NCBI GenBank assembly: GCA_963847965.1
Contig: CAWKCG010000012.1
Span: 186,001 to 250,000 of the forward strand
From: Palsa-504 sp963847965
GTDB lineage: Bacteria; Actinomycetota; Actinomycetes; Streptosporangiales; Streptosporangiaceae
Direction: 5' to 3'
Length of the DNA: 64,000 nt
Program-made: the position numbers and the translations under genes
Part shown: piece after piece, positions 1 to 8,630 of the stretch
How positions within the stretch are numbered: the stretch's first letter is position 1
Layout of the letters: each line of letters begins with the position of its first letter
Notes under the pieces: model-generated
Database searches by the model: none
Told to the model about the DNA's origin: nothing
Seen by the model: the letters and a program-made list of their open reading frames with translations, nothing else

Positions 1-260
1 TGCAGTTGCGCGGCGTACTGCGTCTCGTAGTTGATGTAGGCCGCCCAGAAGGCCGTGTCGTTATAGGTGAGGTCGACGCCGATGGCGGTCGGCGAGGCCG
101 CCGACGCTGAGCTCGTGGCGCCGGTCGAGGTGGCCGGACTCGACGAGCTGCTCGAGCTGGAACTGCAGGCGGCGAGGAGCGTTACCGTGGCGACCGCGGC
201 CGCCACGGCGGTTGTGGCGCGGAGAGAGACCCAACTCCCCGCGCGTTTGCGCAGTGTCAT
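1..260 (-). CDS. Solute-binding lipoprotein of an ABC importer (N-terminal part, cut by window edge)
   Basis: The reading frame starts at ATG (258-260), preceded by a near-perfect Shine-Dalgarno AGGAGGTTCC, and runs off the left edge after about 86 codons. The first 30 residues are a signal peptide: basic start MTLRKR, a hydrophobic Ala/Val stretch, and a lipobox LLAAC whose Cys would be lipidated. A Ser-rich linker (about eight Ser) follows, then the mature start with GVDLTYNDTAFW. That opening resembles sugar-type periplasmic binding proteins of the LacI/RbsB fold (from memory of the family). It would capture a substrate outside the membrane for an ABC permease beyond the window. The substrate cannot be read from this fragment. 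Lipoprotein assignment is firm; the sugar-binding subtype is an inference. Confidence 0.75.
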   Translation of the reverse strand, partial: MTLRKRAGSWVSLRATTAVAAAVATVTLLAACSSSSSSSSSPATSTGATSSASAASPTAIGVDLTYNDTAFWAAYINYETQYAAQL

Positions 261-501
261 GGAACCTCCTCGGGCGGCCTCCGGGCTCTGTGGCGGGCGT
301 AGGGTGCGGGCTGCGGGGGCGGATCCCCCGAACACCCGGAGTGCCATGTGTGAGGAAAATAGATCCGATGTCTGCGGGTGTCAATGCCTCGAAACGCGGC
401 AGAACACGGCTGATACCAAACGGATACCTGTAATGTCATCCGATCTTTATGCCTGAGGCCCCATAGCCGGCCGCCGGGCCTGCGCCGGCCGCCCGCGTGA
501 G

Positions 502-816
502 TCAGGTGAACAGGCGGCGGGTGATCACGCCCTGCCCGACGTCGATGCCCTGCCAGAGGCTGAAGTGGGTGCCGATGTCAAGGTAGTCGGCGATGTCGTC
601 GCCGATGACCCGGAGCGTGACGAGGATCGCCGGCTTACCTGGCCGGAACGACCCCTCCTCGGGATCGACCAGGGCGCTGAAGACCTGACTGCGCCTGGTC
701 TCGCTGTTCTCGGCGCGCAGCACCATGCGGCACGAGGGTGAACTGAGCTTCGCGCGGGCCTCGCCGTCGTCGTCCTTGGCAGGTGTGACCATGGCCTGGA
801 ATTTGTAGCGCTTCAT
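502..816 (-). CDS. Conserved hypothetical protein, EF-Tu domain-like beta barrel (104 aa)
   Basis: A small soluble protein of about 104 residues starting MKRYKFQAMV; a GTG start nine bases upstream (823-825) is an alternative. It has no signal peptide or membrane segment. The pattern of short beta strands, with a late segment resembling LVTLRVIGDD, GTHFSLWQG and a terminal GVITRRLF, recalls the C-terminal barrel of EF-Tu-like proteins seen as stand-alone hypothetical proteins in actinobacteria. No catalytic motif is visible and no function is assigned. It stands alone between the lipoprotein gene upstream and the MarR-TehA pair on the other strand. Confidence 0.7.
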   Translation of the reverse strand: MKRYKFQAMVTPAKDDDGEARAKLSSPSCRMVLRAENSETRRSQVFSALVDPEEGSFRPGKPAILVTLRVIGDDIADYLDIGTHFSLWQGIDVGQGVITRRLFT

Positions 817-909
817 GTCCGCCACCGCCGATCACTGGAGCACGCAAATGATATCACGAACGTCAGGCAGCGGACAGCCTTAGTCGCGCTCACCTCTGCC
901 TTGTGTTAG

Positions 910-928
910 TATATCGTGTCACGATATA
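910..928. promoter_or_regulatory. Perfect palindrome TATATCGTG-T-CACGATATA
   Basis: Nine-base arms are separated by one base in an AT-rich patch of otherwise GC-rich DNA. It has the look of an operator for a dimeric regulator; PadR- and TetR-type sites are often like this. No matching regulator gene is adjacent: the next gene is a MarR protein with its own palindrome at 1128-1150. About 80 bases downstream an ATG at 1010 carries a strong ribosome-binding site (GAGGAGGACGCC) but leads only into the MarR frame, so this may be what is left of the promoter of a lost gene. Confidence 0.55.
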
Positions 929-1127
929 TCTGTGCCAGAGGGCCGGTCACGGGCGCCCAGGGGTGCTGCCTGGGGCTGAACTGCCCAGGACCGCCCTGAG
1001 GAGGACGCCATGGCCGGTGGTCGGCCGGCCTCCCCGTGTGGCCCGATCCGCCCCCGGTCGCGAGGACGGAGTAAAGGCATTTCTCGTTCCCCGGCAGATT
1101 CCCGGCCTAGGATATGCTCCGTAAATG

Positions 1128-1150
1128 CTGAACCATCGGCGATGGTTCAG
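1128..1150. promoter_or_regulatory. Perfect 11+1+11 palindrome, probable MarR operator
   Basis: CTGAACCATCG, one G, then CGATGGTTCAG is an uninterrupted inverted repeat ending 33 bases before the MarR start codon. MarR proteins commonly bind such sites in their own promoters, so autoregulation is the simplest reading. It may also control the co-directional tehA-like gene. The sequence shows the symmetry only; binding is inferred. Confidence 0.65.
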
Positions 1151-1183
1151 CCGGTATGGGGCGATCAGAATTGCAAGGTGACC

Positions 1184-1612
1184 ATGGATCGGCTGACCCA
1201 GCAAGACTTCGAGCGGCTGCTGGAGTTCCGGGTCAGCTTGCGCCGCTTCCAGCGCTGGAGCGAAGACCAGGCGCAGGCCGCGGGCCTGACCCACGTTCAG
1301 CACCAGCTGCTGGTGGCGATCAAGGGGCATCCGGGGGGCGATCCGCCTACCATCGGCGACCTCGCGGGGTACCTGCTCCTCCGCCCGCACAGCATGGTGG
1401 AACTGGTCGACCGGGCCGAGGCCGCCGGGCTGGTCCAGCGGACCAGGGACGCCGAGGACGGCCGGGTGGTGAGGGTCAGCCTGACCCCGGACGGTGACCT
1501 GATACTGCAGAAGCTCACCCGCGCTCACCTGGAACGCCTGCACGAGCTGGCCGCGGTCCTCGACGAGTTCGTCACCCGCCACGACGAGACCAGCCCGCCG
1601 GATCCGGCCTGA
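1184..1612 (+). CDS. MarR-family transcriptional regulator
   Basis: A 142-residue winged-helix regulator. The start is placed at ATG 1184 (MDRLTQQDFERLL), preceded by AAGGTG and by a perfect palindrome. An in-frame ATG at 1010 has a better ribosome site but would add 58 low-complexity residues unlike the family. An N-terminal helix is followed by the helix-turn-helix around THVQHQLLVAIKGHP to YLLLRPHSMVELVDRAEAAG, and the wing RTRDAEDGRVVRVSLT is typical of MarR. It probably represses itself and the downstream exporter-like gene, 84 bases away on the same strand, in response to a small aromatic ligand or stress. The ligand is unknown. Confidence 0.88.
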   Translation: MDRLTQQDFERLLEFRVSLRRFQRWSEDQAQAAGLTHVQHQLLVAIKGHPGGDPPTIGDLAGYLLLRPHSMVELVDRAEAAGLVQRTRDAEDGRVVRVSLTPDGDLILQKLTRAHLERLHELAAVLDEFVTRHDETSPPDPA

Positions 1613-1695
1613 CGGCCGGTTCGCGCCGCCGTTACAATCCCTTGTTCGTAACACCACCTCAGCGGCCTTCCGGCCGCGCTCAGGGAGGGGGCGGG

Positions 1696-2757
1696 ATGCG
1701 GGCGCTCCCGCCCGGCCCGCTGGCGCAGGCGGTACGCGGCGCGGATCCCCGCGCGTTCGCGATGGTGATGGCCACCGGGATCGTGTCGGTCGCCCTGCGG
1801 CAGGCCGGAAGCCCGCACCTGTCCGCGGCCCTGCTGTGGGTCGCGTCAGCGGCCTTCGTCGTCCTCGCGGCCGCGTCTGTATGGCGGGCCGCGGCGTTCC
1901 CGGCTGACGTGCGCCACGACCTGACCCGGCCGGACCGGGTGTTCGGCTTCTTCGCGGTGCCGGCCGCCGCCAGCGTGCTCGCCGCCCGGCTGGCCGGCCG
2001 GGGCCAGCACGATGTCGTAGCGGCCCTGACCGCGTTCACGGCGCTCGCGTGGGTGGCGGCCTTCGGTGCGGTCATCGCCTTCCTGGCCCGGCGCGGGCCG
2101 CCGGCGCCGCGCCGCGCGATCACCGACGTGAACGGCACCTGGCAGCTCTGGGTCGTGGGCACTCAGTCGGCGGTCATCGCGGCGGCGTCCGCCGACGCGG
2201 CGGGCGTCGTGCCTGACCGGCTGGCCGGCTGGCTGGCCATCGCCGCGTGGTCGGCCGGAGCCCTGCTGTACGTGCTGGTCACCGCCCTGGTCATCACGCG
2301 GCTGCGCACGGCCGGCCTGGCGCCAGGTGATCCCTTCGCGCCCTACTGGGTCACCATGGGCGCGGCGTCCATCACGGTGCTGGCCGCGGCGCAGATCCTG
2401 CACATCACCGGGCCGGCGGTGCTGGGCGCGTCCCGGCCGGCGCTGACGGACCTGGCGCTCGCGTTCTGGTCGGTCGCCACCGCGCTCATTCCCGCCCTGA
2501 CCGTCATCGGCCTCGCCCGGTGGCTGCGCGGCCGGGCGGCCAGCGGGTTCCGCCGCGAGCTGTGGATGATCGTCTTCCCGGCCGGCATGTACGCGACGGC
2601 CAGCATGCGGATCGGCGCCGAGGCCGGGGTGCCGCTGATCCACGAGGTGGGCACCGCCGCCGTCTGGGTAGCCGCGGCGGTATGGGCCGCGGTCTTCGCC
2701 TGGATGATCGCCTGGCCCATCGCCCGGCGGTGGTCAGCCATCATCCGGGATCGCTGA
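1696..2757 (+). CDS. TehA/SLAC1-family tellurite-resistance or dicarboxylate/anion permease
   Basis: An integral membrane protein of 353 residues with about ten hydrophobic helices; the start ATG 1696 has GGGAGGGGGCGGG directly upstream. The early motif FAMVMATGIVSVALRQ is the signature of the voltage-dependent anion channel superfamily (TehA, Mae1, SLAC1), where five helical hairpins surround a pore. Helices continue to the end (VWAAVFAWMIAWPIARRW). Known members export tellurite or C4-dicarboxylates or pass chloride and sulfite; the substrate here cannot be told. It follows the MarR gene on the same strand and is likely under its control. Confidence 0.85.
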   Translation: MRALPPGPLAQAVRGADPRAFAMVMATGIVSVALRQAGSPHLSAALLWVASAAFVVLAAASVWRAAAFPADVRHDLTRPDRVFGFFAVPAAASVLAARLAGRGQHDVVAALTAFTALAWVAAFGAVIAFLARRGPPAPRRAITDVNGTWQLWVVGTQSAVIAAASADAAGVVPDRLAGWLAIAAWSAGALLYVLVTALVITRLRTAGLAPGDPFAPYWVTMGAASITVLAAAQILHITGPAVLGASRPALTDLALAFWSVATALIPALTVIGLARWLRGRAASGFRRELWMIVFPAGMYATASMRIGAEAGVPLIHEVGTAAVWVAAAVWAAVFAWMIAWPIARRWSAIIRDR

Positions 2758-2809
2758 CGGTGGCAGGCAGTACCGTGTTCGGCGGTGGGGGTCGGCGGAG
2801 GGAGGCTCG

Positions 2810-3199
2810 ATGCGGATCGTGCTGGCGGATACGACGGTTTCCGGGACGGAGACGGCACGGTTGCTGCTGGACGACGTGCCCAGCCCGATCCGGCTGCGTG
2901 ACCTGATCTGCCATCGCGTCCGGGAGGAGGTGGCGCGGTACAACGCCAATCCCGTGCCGCGGTTCAACGGCCTGGTCCAGCCGACGGACGCGGAGCGGAC
3001 GCTGAACGGGTACGTGCTGCGCGCGCCCCGCACGCTGGACTGGCAGGCGCAGGCCGACGCCGCGATGCGGGCGTTCGGCCGCAACGGCTTCTTCGTGTTC
3101 GTCGGGGACCGGCAGGTCGACGACCTGGATGAGGAACTGACCCTGGCCGAGGCCGACGTGGTGAGCTTCGTCCGGCTGGTCCCGCTGGTCGGCGGCTGA
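2810..3199 (+). CDS. Small protein with Gly-Gly C-terminus, ubiquitin/ThiS-like tail, coupled to DUF4132
   Basis: 129 residues, starting MRIVLADTTV after GGAGGCTCG. The stop codon is one base before the DUF4132 start, so the two are translationally coupled. The last third reads FFVFVGDRQVDDLDEELTLA and then DVVSFVRLVPLVGG. Strand, turn, 'TL..xDxVxxVxxVxGG' and a terminal diglycine line up by eye with the ThiS protein of this same window (LLRPGDQVEVVTAVQGG). That is what a beta-grasp (ubiquitin-like) C-terminus looks like. The N-terminal 85 residues have no motif that I recognise. The function is unknown: a sulfur carrier, a conjugated modifier, or a protein that only shares the fold are all possible. 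Confidence 0.8.
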   Translation: MRIVLADTTVSGTETARLLLDDVPSPIRLRDLICHRVREEVARYNANPVPRFNGLVQPTDAERTLNGYVLRAPRTLDWQAQADAAMRAFGRNGFFVFVGDRQVDDLDEELTLAEADVVSFVRLVPLVGG

Positions 3200-3200
3200 G

Positions 3201-5642
3201 ATGGGCGATGCCGGACGCGACGAGGCCGAGCCGGACTGGGCCGGGCACGAGGCCCGGGCGGGCCACCTGGCGGACGTGCCACCGCATGGCCGGTTCTACG
3301 CCCACGACGGCCGACGGATGGGGCAGGACTGGGCCGAGCGTGTCCGCGACGCGCCCGATGACGTTGCGGCTTCCCTCCTGCTGCTCCTGATCCGCGGCGC
3401 ACCTGAGCAGGTCGGCGGCCCGGACGTCCATGACCTGATATGGAGTCTGGAGCAGGTCCTGCACCGGCGGCGGCTGGTGCTGCCGGCATCCGACGCGGCG
3501 TGGGCGGTCCGAGCCGCGGCCGTCATGCCTGAGCAGTGGGGTTCGTATGCGGTCATGGACGCGGCGTCGGCCCTGGCCGTCCGCTGTGGCCAGCCTGGTG
3601 ATCCGGGTCTGCTGGACGCGGTTGAGGCGCTGGCCGCGGCTGTCGAGGCACAGGGCCAGATGCTGGCCCGGGACCGCACGAAAATCAGGAAGCGGCTGAT
3701 GTCACTGCGGCCCGACGTTCCGGCCGGCGGGCCGCTGGATATGACGCTGATCCGGCCGGATGACGGCTGGTCGGCTGCGGTGCTGGACGAGGCGGCGCGG
3801 TGGCAGGGTGATCCTGGCGGCGCGAACCAGATGCTGCGGCACCTGGCGGCTGCCGCGGGAAGCAAGCCGTCCCGGAGATGGCTGGAGCGCGCCGCGACGC
3901 TGCTACAGGACCCGGGGGCCGTCCGGATGCTGCGGATACTGGTGGAGAGCGCCGTCACGGCCAAGCCGGTGATGGTCCGGTACGGGTACGACAGAGAGGT
4001 GCCGTACCTGTTCTCGGAGCCGAACACGGACCTGCTCCGGGCCGCGTGCTGGGCGGCCGGCGTGCTGGCGGCGGACTGGGCCGTCCCGGCACTGCGTGCC
4101 GCCGCCGACCGTTCGATGTTCGGTTCCAGCCTGTCCCTCGGCGGGTACATGGCGTCGGCCAAGGTCCCGAACGCCTGCGTGTACGGCCTTGGCCTGATCG
4201 GCAGCGAACCTGCGATCGCGGGCCTGCTTGAGCTGCAGCGCAGGCTCAAGCACGGCGCGTTCCACAAGCAGATCGGCGCGGCGCTGGCCGCCGCGGCGGC
4301 GCGGGCCGGATTCACCCTTGGCGAGCTCGCCGAGCGCCTCGTGCCCGACGCCGGGCTGGACGCCCACGGCGAGCGGCAGATAGCCGTCGGCGGAACGGTG
4401 GCGTGGGTCAGGATCGGTGACGGCTGGCGGGTCAGGGCCGAGTGGCAGGCACCGGCGGGCCGTTCGGCCAAAATCCCGGCCGATGCCGGCGCGGCCAGGC
4501 AGGTCAAGAGCGCCGTCAAGGAGGTCAAGACAGCCCTGGCCGGAGAGCGGAGCCGGCTCGAGGGGCTGCTGGCCGAAGAACGGTCCTGGGCGGTCGCGGA
4601 CTGGCGGCGGTGGTATCTCGACCACCCCGTCACCGGCTCGGTGACCAGGGGGCTGATCTGGTCGTTCAGCACCGGGGTGACCGGCATCCCCGCCGATGGC
4701 GACCGGCTCGAGGGCGCCGACGGCCAGCACGCGATCTCGCCCGAGGCGACGGTCAGGCTGTGGCATCCCGCCCGGGCCGACACCGCGCAGGTCGGGCGGT
4801 GGCGCGACTACCTGTTTGCGGGCGGGCGGATGCAGCCGTTCAGGCAGGCCTTCCGTGAGGTGTACCTGATCACCCCGGCCGAGCTGGAGACCAGGCGGTA
4901 CTCCAACCGGTTCGCCGCGCACGTCCTGCGCTACCAGCAGGCCTACGCGTTGTTCAAGCAGCGGGGCTGGGCGGCCAACTACCTCGGCCCGTACGACGGA
5001 GGCCACGAAGGGCAGGCCCGGCGGGACTTTCCTGCCGCCGGACTGACCGCGTACTTCGACCACTATCCGGTCGACGCCGGCCCGTTCGCGTACCCGGTCG
5101 ACCTCTGCACCACCGACCGGGTCAGCTTCGGCCGGACCGGCGACCGCCGCCGCACCCCGGTCCCGCTGGAGGAGGTCCCCGAGCTGGTGCTCTCCGAGGC
5201 GATGCGCGACGTGGACCTGTTCGTCTCGGTCGCCTCCATCGCCCTCGACCCGCAGTGGGCCGACCGCGGCGAGGACCCCCACTTCGCCTACTGGCGCGAG
5301 CACGCCTTCGGCGACCTGACCCCGACCGGGGTAGTCCGCGGCGAGGCCCTGGCCAGGCTGGTACCGAAGCTGAAGATCGCTCCCCGCCTGGAGCTCAGCG
5401 GCCGGTACCTGCGCGTGCAGGGCCGGCTGAACTCTTACAAGATCCACATCGGCAGCGGCAACGTGCTTATCGAGCCCGACGACCGGTACCTGTGCATCGT
5501 CCCGGCCAGCGGGCGGGCCAGCGTGATGCTGCCGTTCGACGGCGACCCGGTACTGAGCATCATCGTGTCCAAGGCGGTCCTGCTCGCCGCCGATGACAAG
5601 ATCACCGACCCGAGCATTACCGCGCAGCTCAGGGCCCGGTAA
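3201..5642 (+). CDS. DUF4132 domain-containing protein (MolR/YehI-like), 813 aa
   Basis: A large soluble protein starting one base after the preceding stop. The N-terminal ~350 residues are helical, with Ala/Leu-rich repeat-like segments (ACWAAGVLAADWAVPALRAA, VPNACVYGLGLIGSEPAIAG), reminiscent of HEAT-type repeats. The C-terminal half contains the region typical of DUF4132: FREVYLITPAELETRRYSNR, then HVLRYQQAYALFKQRGW and a last barrel ending FDGDPVLSIIVSKAVLLAAD. The family includes E. coli MolR/YehI and has no established biochemical activity. There is no signal peptide. Coupling to a Gly-Gly-tailed partner suggests joint action; see findings. Confidence 0.82.
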   Translation: MGDAGRDEAEPDWAGHEARAGHLADVPPHGRFYAHDGRRMGQDWAERVRDAPDDVAASLLLLLIRGAPEQVGGPDVHDLIWSLEQVLHRRRLVLPASDAAWAVRAAAVMPEQWGSYAVMDAASALAVRCGQPGDPGLLDAVEALAAAVEAQGQMLARDRTKIRKRLMSLRPDVPAGGPLDMTLIRPDDGWSAAVLDEAARWQGDPGGANQMLRHLAAAAGSKPSRRWLERAATLLQDPGAVRMLRILVESAVTAKPVMVRYGYDREVPYLFSEPNTDLLRAACWAAGVLAADWAVPALRAAADRSMFGSSLSLGGYMASAKVPNACVYGLGLIGSEPAIAGLLELQRRLKHGAFHKQIGAALAAAAARAGFTLGELAERLVPDAGLDAHGERQIAVGGTVAWVRIGDGWRVRAEWQAPAGRSAKIPADAGAARQVKSAVKEVKTALAGERSRLEGLLAEERSWAVADWRRWYLDHPVTGSVTRGLIWSFSTGVTGIPADGDRLEGADGQHAISPEATVRLWHPARADTAQVGRWRDYLFAGGRMQPFRQAFREVYLITPAELETRRYSNRFAAHVLRYQQAYALFKQRGWAANYLGPYDGGHEGQARRDFPAAGLTAYFDHYPVDAGPFAYPVDLCTTDRVSFGRTGDRRRTPVPLEEVPELVLSEAMRDVDLFVSVASIALDPQWADRGEDPHFAYWREHAFGDLTPTGVVRGEALARLVPKLKIAPRLELSGRYLRVQGRLNSYKIHIGSGNVLIEPDDRYLCIVPASGRASVMLPFDGDPVLSIIVSKAVLLAADDKITDPSITAQLRAR

Positions 5643-5825
5643 CCAGACCGCTCCCCGCGGCGGGCGCTTGGTGACCCGCGAAGGCAGCAGGGCGGCATTG
5701 GCCGGTTATGTGACGGAAGTGTGACGGCTGGTGACGCGGCAGCCGGAAATGTCGGTGCGCGTCGGTAATTTGGCTGAAGAACCGGGCAGCCGCAGGCCGC
5801 GGCGCAGCCGGGAAGGGAACATGCC

Positions 5826-6829
5826 ATGACGGCGGTCATCATCGCGCTGGTTGCCGGGGTCTTCGCCGGGGCGTTCGTCGTGTGGCTGGTCACCCGCGGG
5901 CAGGGGCAGGGAAATCCCGCCGTCATGCAGTCGCAGGGCGAGATCAAGGCGCGGCTTGACGAAGCGCTGGCGCAGGTGCAGCATCTCGGGGCGATCTTCG
6001 CCAATGCCGGGCAGCGCGGCCGGGCCGGCGAACTGGTGCTGGAGAACATCCTGGAGGCGACGGGGATGGACCAGCACCGGGACTTCGAGCTCCAGGTGGG
6101 AGCCGAGGACGAAGCCGGCCGGACGTCGTGGTGACCCTGGCTGGGCGGGGCAAGCTGGTCATAGACGCCAAGTTCCCGCTCGATGAGTTCCAGCGGGCAG
6201 CCGCCGCGCAGGCAGACGATGAGCGGCACCGGGCCCTGGCCGCTCACGCCAGGGCCGTGGCCGGGCACGTCAGCGTGCTGGCCAAGCGGGACTACCCGTC
6301 CAAGATCAAGGGCGCGATCAACTTCACGGTGTGCTTCGTGCCGGCCGAGGATCTTCTCTCGGCGGCGTGCACGCAGCGTCCCGAGTTGTTCTACGACGCG
6401 ATCCGGCAGCGGGTCCTGATTGCGACGCCGACCACACTCGTCGCCCTGCTGTGGGGCGTCGCCTACGGCTGGCAGCAAGACGCCCGCGTCCGCCAGGCCC
6501 AGCAGGTCGGGGATATCGCGGCCGAACTCCACCAGCGGTTCGGGATCTTGATGCAGCACCTGCACAAGACGGGCCGCTCGCTGAACGCGGCGGTGAATGC
6601 CTACAACGCCCTGATCGGCTCGCTCGACAGCAAGGTCCTGCCCCAGATGCGCAAGCTGGAAGATCTCGGCATCCTGGTGCCCGGGGCGCACCTGCCCGAG
6701 GCCCAGGCCATACCAGCGCAAACCTGCCCGCTCCCCTTTGCGCCCGGCGTGGCCGGCAGCGATTCACCAGATGACGTGGCCAACAGGCCCGCTGTTCGAA
6801 ACCCGAATTTAGGTCTCACATGCCGGTAG
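5826..6829 (+). pseudogene. rmuC: rmuC, DNA recombination protein, split by a -1 frameshift
   Basis: Two overlapping frames together give one RmuC protein (~334 aa). The first (from ATG 5826) has an N-terminal membrane anchor and the conserved ENILEATGM segment, then stops at 6134. The second continues with RPDVVVTLAGRGKLVIDAKF, the nuclease-like core, through KRDYPSKIKGAINFTVCFVP. Around 6112-6118 (GACGAAGCCGGCCGG) one missing base explains the break, since the second frame is open upstream as ..RPDVVV. RmuC family members resemble restriction endonuclease folds and limit inversions at repeats. The last ~35 residues look unlike the family. Either a real null mutation or an assembly error; no slippery programmed-frameshift layout is evident. 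Overlaps the next gene by 10 bases. Confidence 0.8.
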
Positions 6830-7899
6830 CTCCTGACACGATCGCTCCGTCCACGGTTGCGGTCGGCCTCACCGTTGGTGCCGTTGTCATCGGAGCTATC
6901 CTATGGACGCCACTTAGCTTGATTCCGCTCAGCCTCGAGAACTCGCGCATGAATCGGAGGATCGTGGATGCCGAAAGACCGCATCCCGATGAAGTTCGGA
7001 ATAGCAGGGTAATAGCCGCGCAGTTCGTCCCGATGAGCGTAGTGACCCTAATGGCCGGTGCACTGGCAGGAATCGGCGCATCCATGTTTGTTGACAACGG
7101 CCGGTTGCGTTGGCCTTCCTCGCAAGCGCCGCTTGTGCTTATCGTGTCCGCTATTGCCGTCACCGAGCTTATCGGCATCGTTCTTGTTGCGTACCTCACC
7201 AGGCCGACGTGGGCATGGATCGAGGATTCCAGCGTGTTCCGCTCTTACCTTCGGCAGGTGAAGGCGCGCGGCTGGGCCGGAGAAAGAGAGCTGGCCCAAC
7301 TTCGAAAGCGGCAATCGACGTGGGCGCACACTACAAACGTGCGACCGCTCCGCAGTCCACGCGATCTGCGCGAATTGGGCTTGGAGTTGCCCGCAGCGTA
7401 TAAGGAGTGGGCCTCGCCTGACGGGTGCGATCACGCGGAATTCGGCGCCGAACTGCAAGCAGGCGTCAGCAGGAAGCAAGTAGGGCGCTGGATCATGCGC
7501 AGGCGGTTGTGGCGGCTCGGGATACCGCCACTGGTAACTGCTCTCGCGATAGCAGGTGAAGCCCGCGGCCTGATGGTAGTGGCAGGCCTGCCGTTTGCGT
7601 TGTCACTGGTGGTGACCGTACCGATTGCTTTCTGTTGCGGAATAGTGCTCTACTGGCTGGCTTTCCGGGTCGGACGGCTCGACCTCGTGATGACTAACCG
7701 GTATCTCGCACTTGAGAGGGCGCAGTTGCGCGACTGCGATCAACTGATGGCGCAGATTAATGAATTGCATATGCGCGAACAGGCGAACGCTTCGCTAGCC
7801 TCCGCAGACTCAAGTGCCGATTGGTTGACGCTCCGGATCGGCCGATGGGAGATTTGCCGGCATCATAACGGGACGCAGGCCACGCGCCGGTCACCGTAG
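6820..7899 (+). CDS. Multi-pass membrane protein of unknown function, atypical base composition
   Basis: 359 residues, ATG inside the end of rmuC. Hydrophobic segments occur near residues 12-35, 68-90, 104-125, 235-255 and 262-290, giving four or five membrane helices around a basic, Arg/Lys-rich cytoplasmic stretch (RSYLRQVKARGWAGERELAQ). The tail after residue 290 is a helical, possibly coiled segment (QLRDCDQLMAQINELH). Codons use A and T at third positions much more than neighbouring genes (many Ile ATA, Arg CGA, Leu TTG, Asn AAT), which suggests recent transfer or weak selection. I do not recognise a family. Confidence 0.72.
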   Translation: MPVAPDTIAPSTVAVGLTVGAVVIGAILWTPLSLIPLSLENSRMNRRIVDAERPHPDEVRNSRVIAAQFVPMSVVTLMAGALAGIGASMFVDNGRLRWPSSQAPLVLIVSAIAVTELIGIVLVAYLTRPTWAWIEDSSVFRSYLRQVKARGWAGERELAQLRKRQSTWAHTTNVRPLRSPRDLRELGLELPAAYKEWASPDGCDHAEFGAELQAGVSRKQVGRWIMRRRLWRLGIPPLVTALAIAGEARGLMVVAGLPFALSLVVTVPIAFCCGIVLYWLAFRVGRLDLVMTNRYLALERAQLRDCDQLMAQINELHMREQANASLASADSSADWLTLRIGRWEICRHHNGTQATRRSP

Positions 7900-7921
7900 C
7901 TGTCAGTCCGAGCCGACCGGG

Positions 7922-8487
7922 CTACCACTGGCCGTAGTGGATCATCTCGGCGAGGGGCGGGCGGCGGGAGGCGAGGCTGACCCGCTCGGTCTCGGCATCG
8001 TGCCCGATGGCGATGGCGCCGATGGGCTCGTGGTCATCGGGGATGCCGAACTCGGTTCGGAGCGACCGGGTTTCGTGGTCCACGATCCCGAAGTAGACCG
8101 CTCCCAGGCCTTCGTCGACCGCGGTGAGCAAGATCAGCAAGGCGGCCATGCCGGTGTCCAGGTGCCAGAACGGCATCGGCCAGCGATCCTCGTCCTCCCA
8201 GCCTTCGTCTTCCTCGGCGTAGGCGTCGATGTAGATCCGTTTGCACGACAGCGGGACGATGACCAGCGGCGCAGTCTGCACAGGGGGTAAGTGGCCTCCC
8301 CGGCGATGGCCCAGAACCGGGGCAGGTCATCGCCGGTGAGCACGAGGAAGGCCTGGCCCTGGCAGAACCCGGCCGACGGGCCGCGGACCGAGTTGGCCAG
8401 AATCCGGTCCAGGCTGCGCTGCGGCACCGGGCGGGTGGTGAACTGCCGCACCATCCGGCGGCGGCGGACGACATCCTGGAAATCCAT
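7922..8487 (-). pseudogene. Nitroreductase-family protein, interrupted by a frameshift at a G/C run
   Basis: From ATG 8487 the frame reads MDFQDVVRRRRMVRQFTTRP, then PSAGFCQGQAFLVLTGDD and RFWAIAGEATYP. It leaves register at a run of five G on the + strand (8283-8287). The continuation in the other frame, VQTAPLVIVPLSCKR..WHLDTGMAALLILLTAVDEGLGAVYFG, is the second half of an FMN/F420-type nitroreductase. One extra C in the run would restore a protein of ~189 residues, the usual family length. The FMN-binding Arg cluster and the LLTAVDEGLGA helix are intact. It would reduce nitro compounds or quinones in the cytoplasm. A homopolymer error in the assembly is a serious alternative to true decay. 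Confidence 0.82.
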
Positions 8488-8630
8488 GGCGCCGGATGGT
8501 ACCCGCGCCCACTGACATTCCGGCCCGGGGTCGGCGCCTTGGCGGCGTGCCGAGGGTCAGGCCGGCGCCGCCCGGGTGGTCCAGGTGAAGCTGCCCGCCT
8601 CGGGCAGTTGGCGGGAGATCTGGTCGGCGA

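Noticed and set aside
5826..6829. Programmed frameshift in rmuC
   Set aside because: No slippery heptamer plus downstream structure is evident at the break, and other genes in the window have similar isolated breaks.
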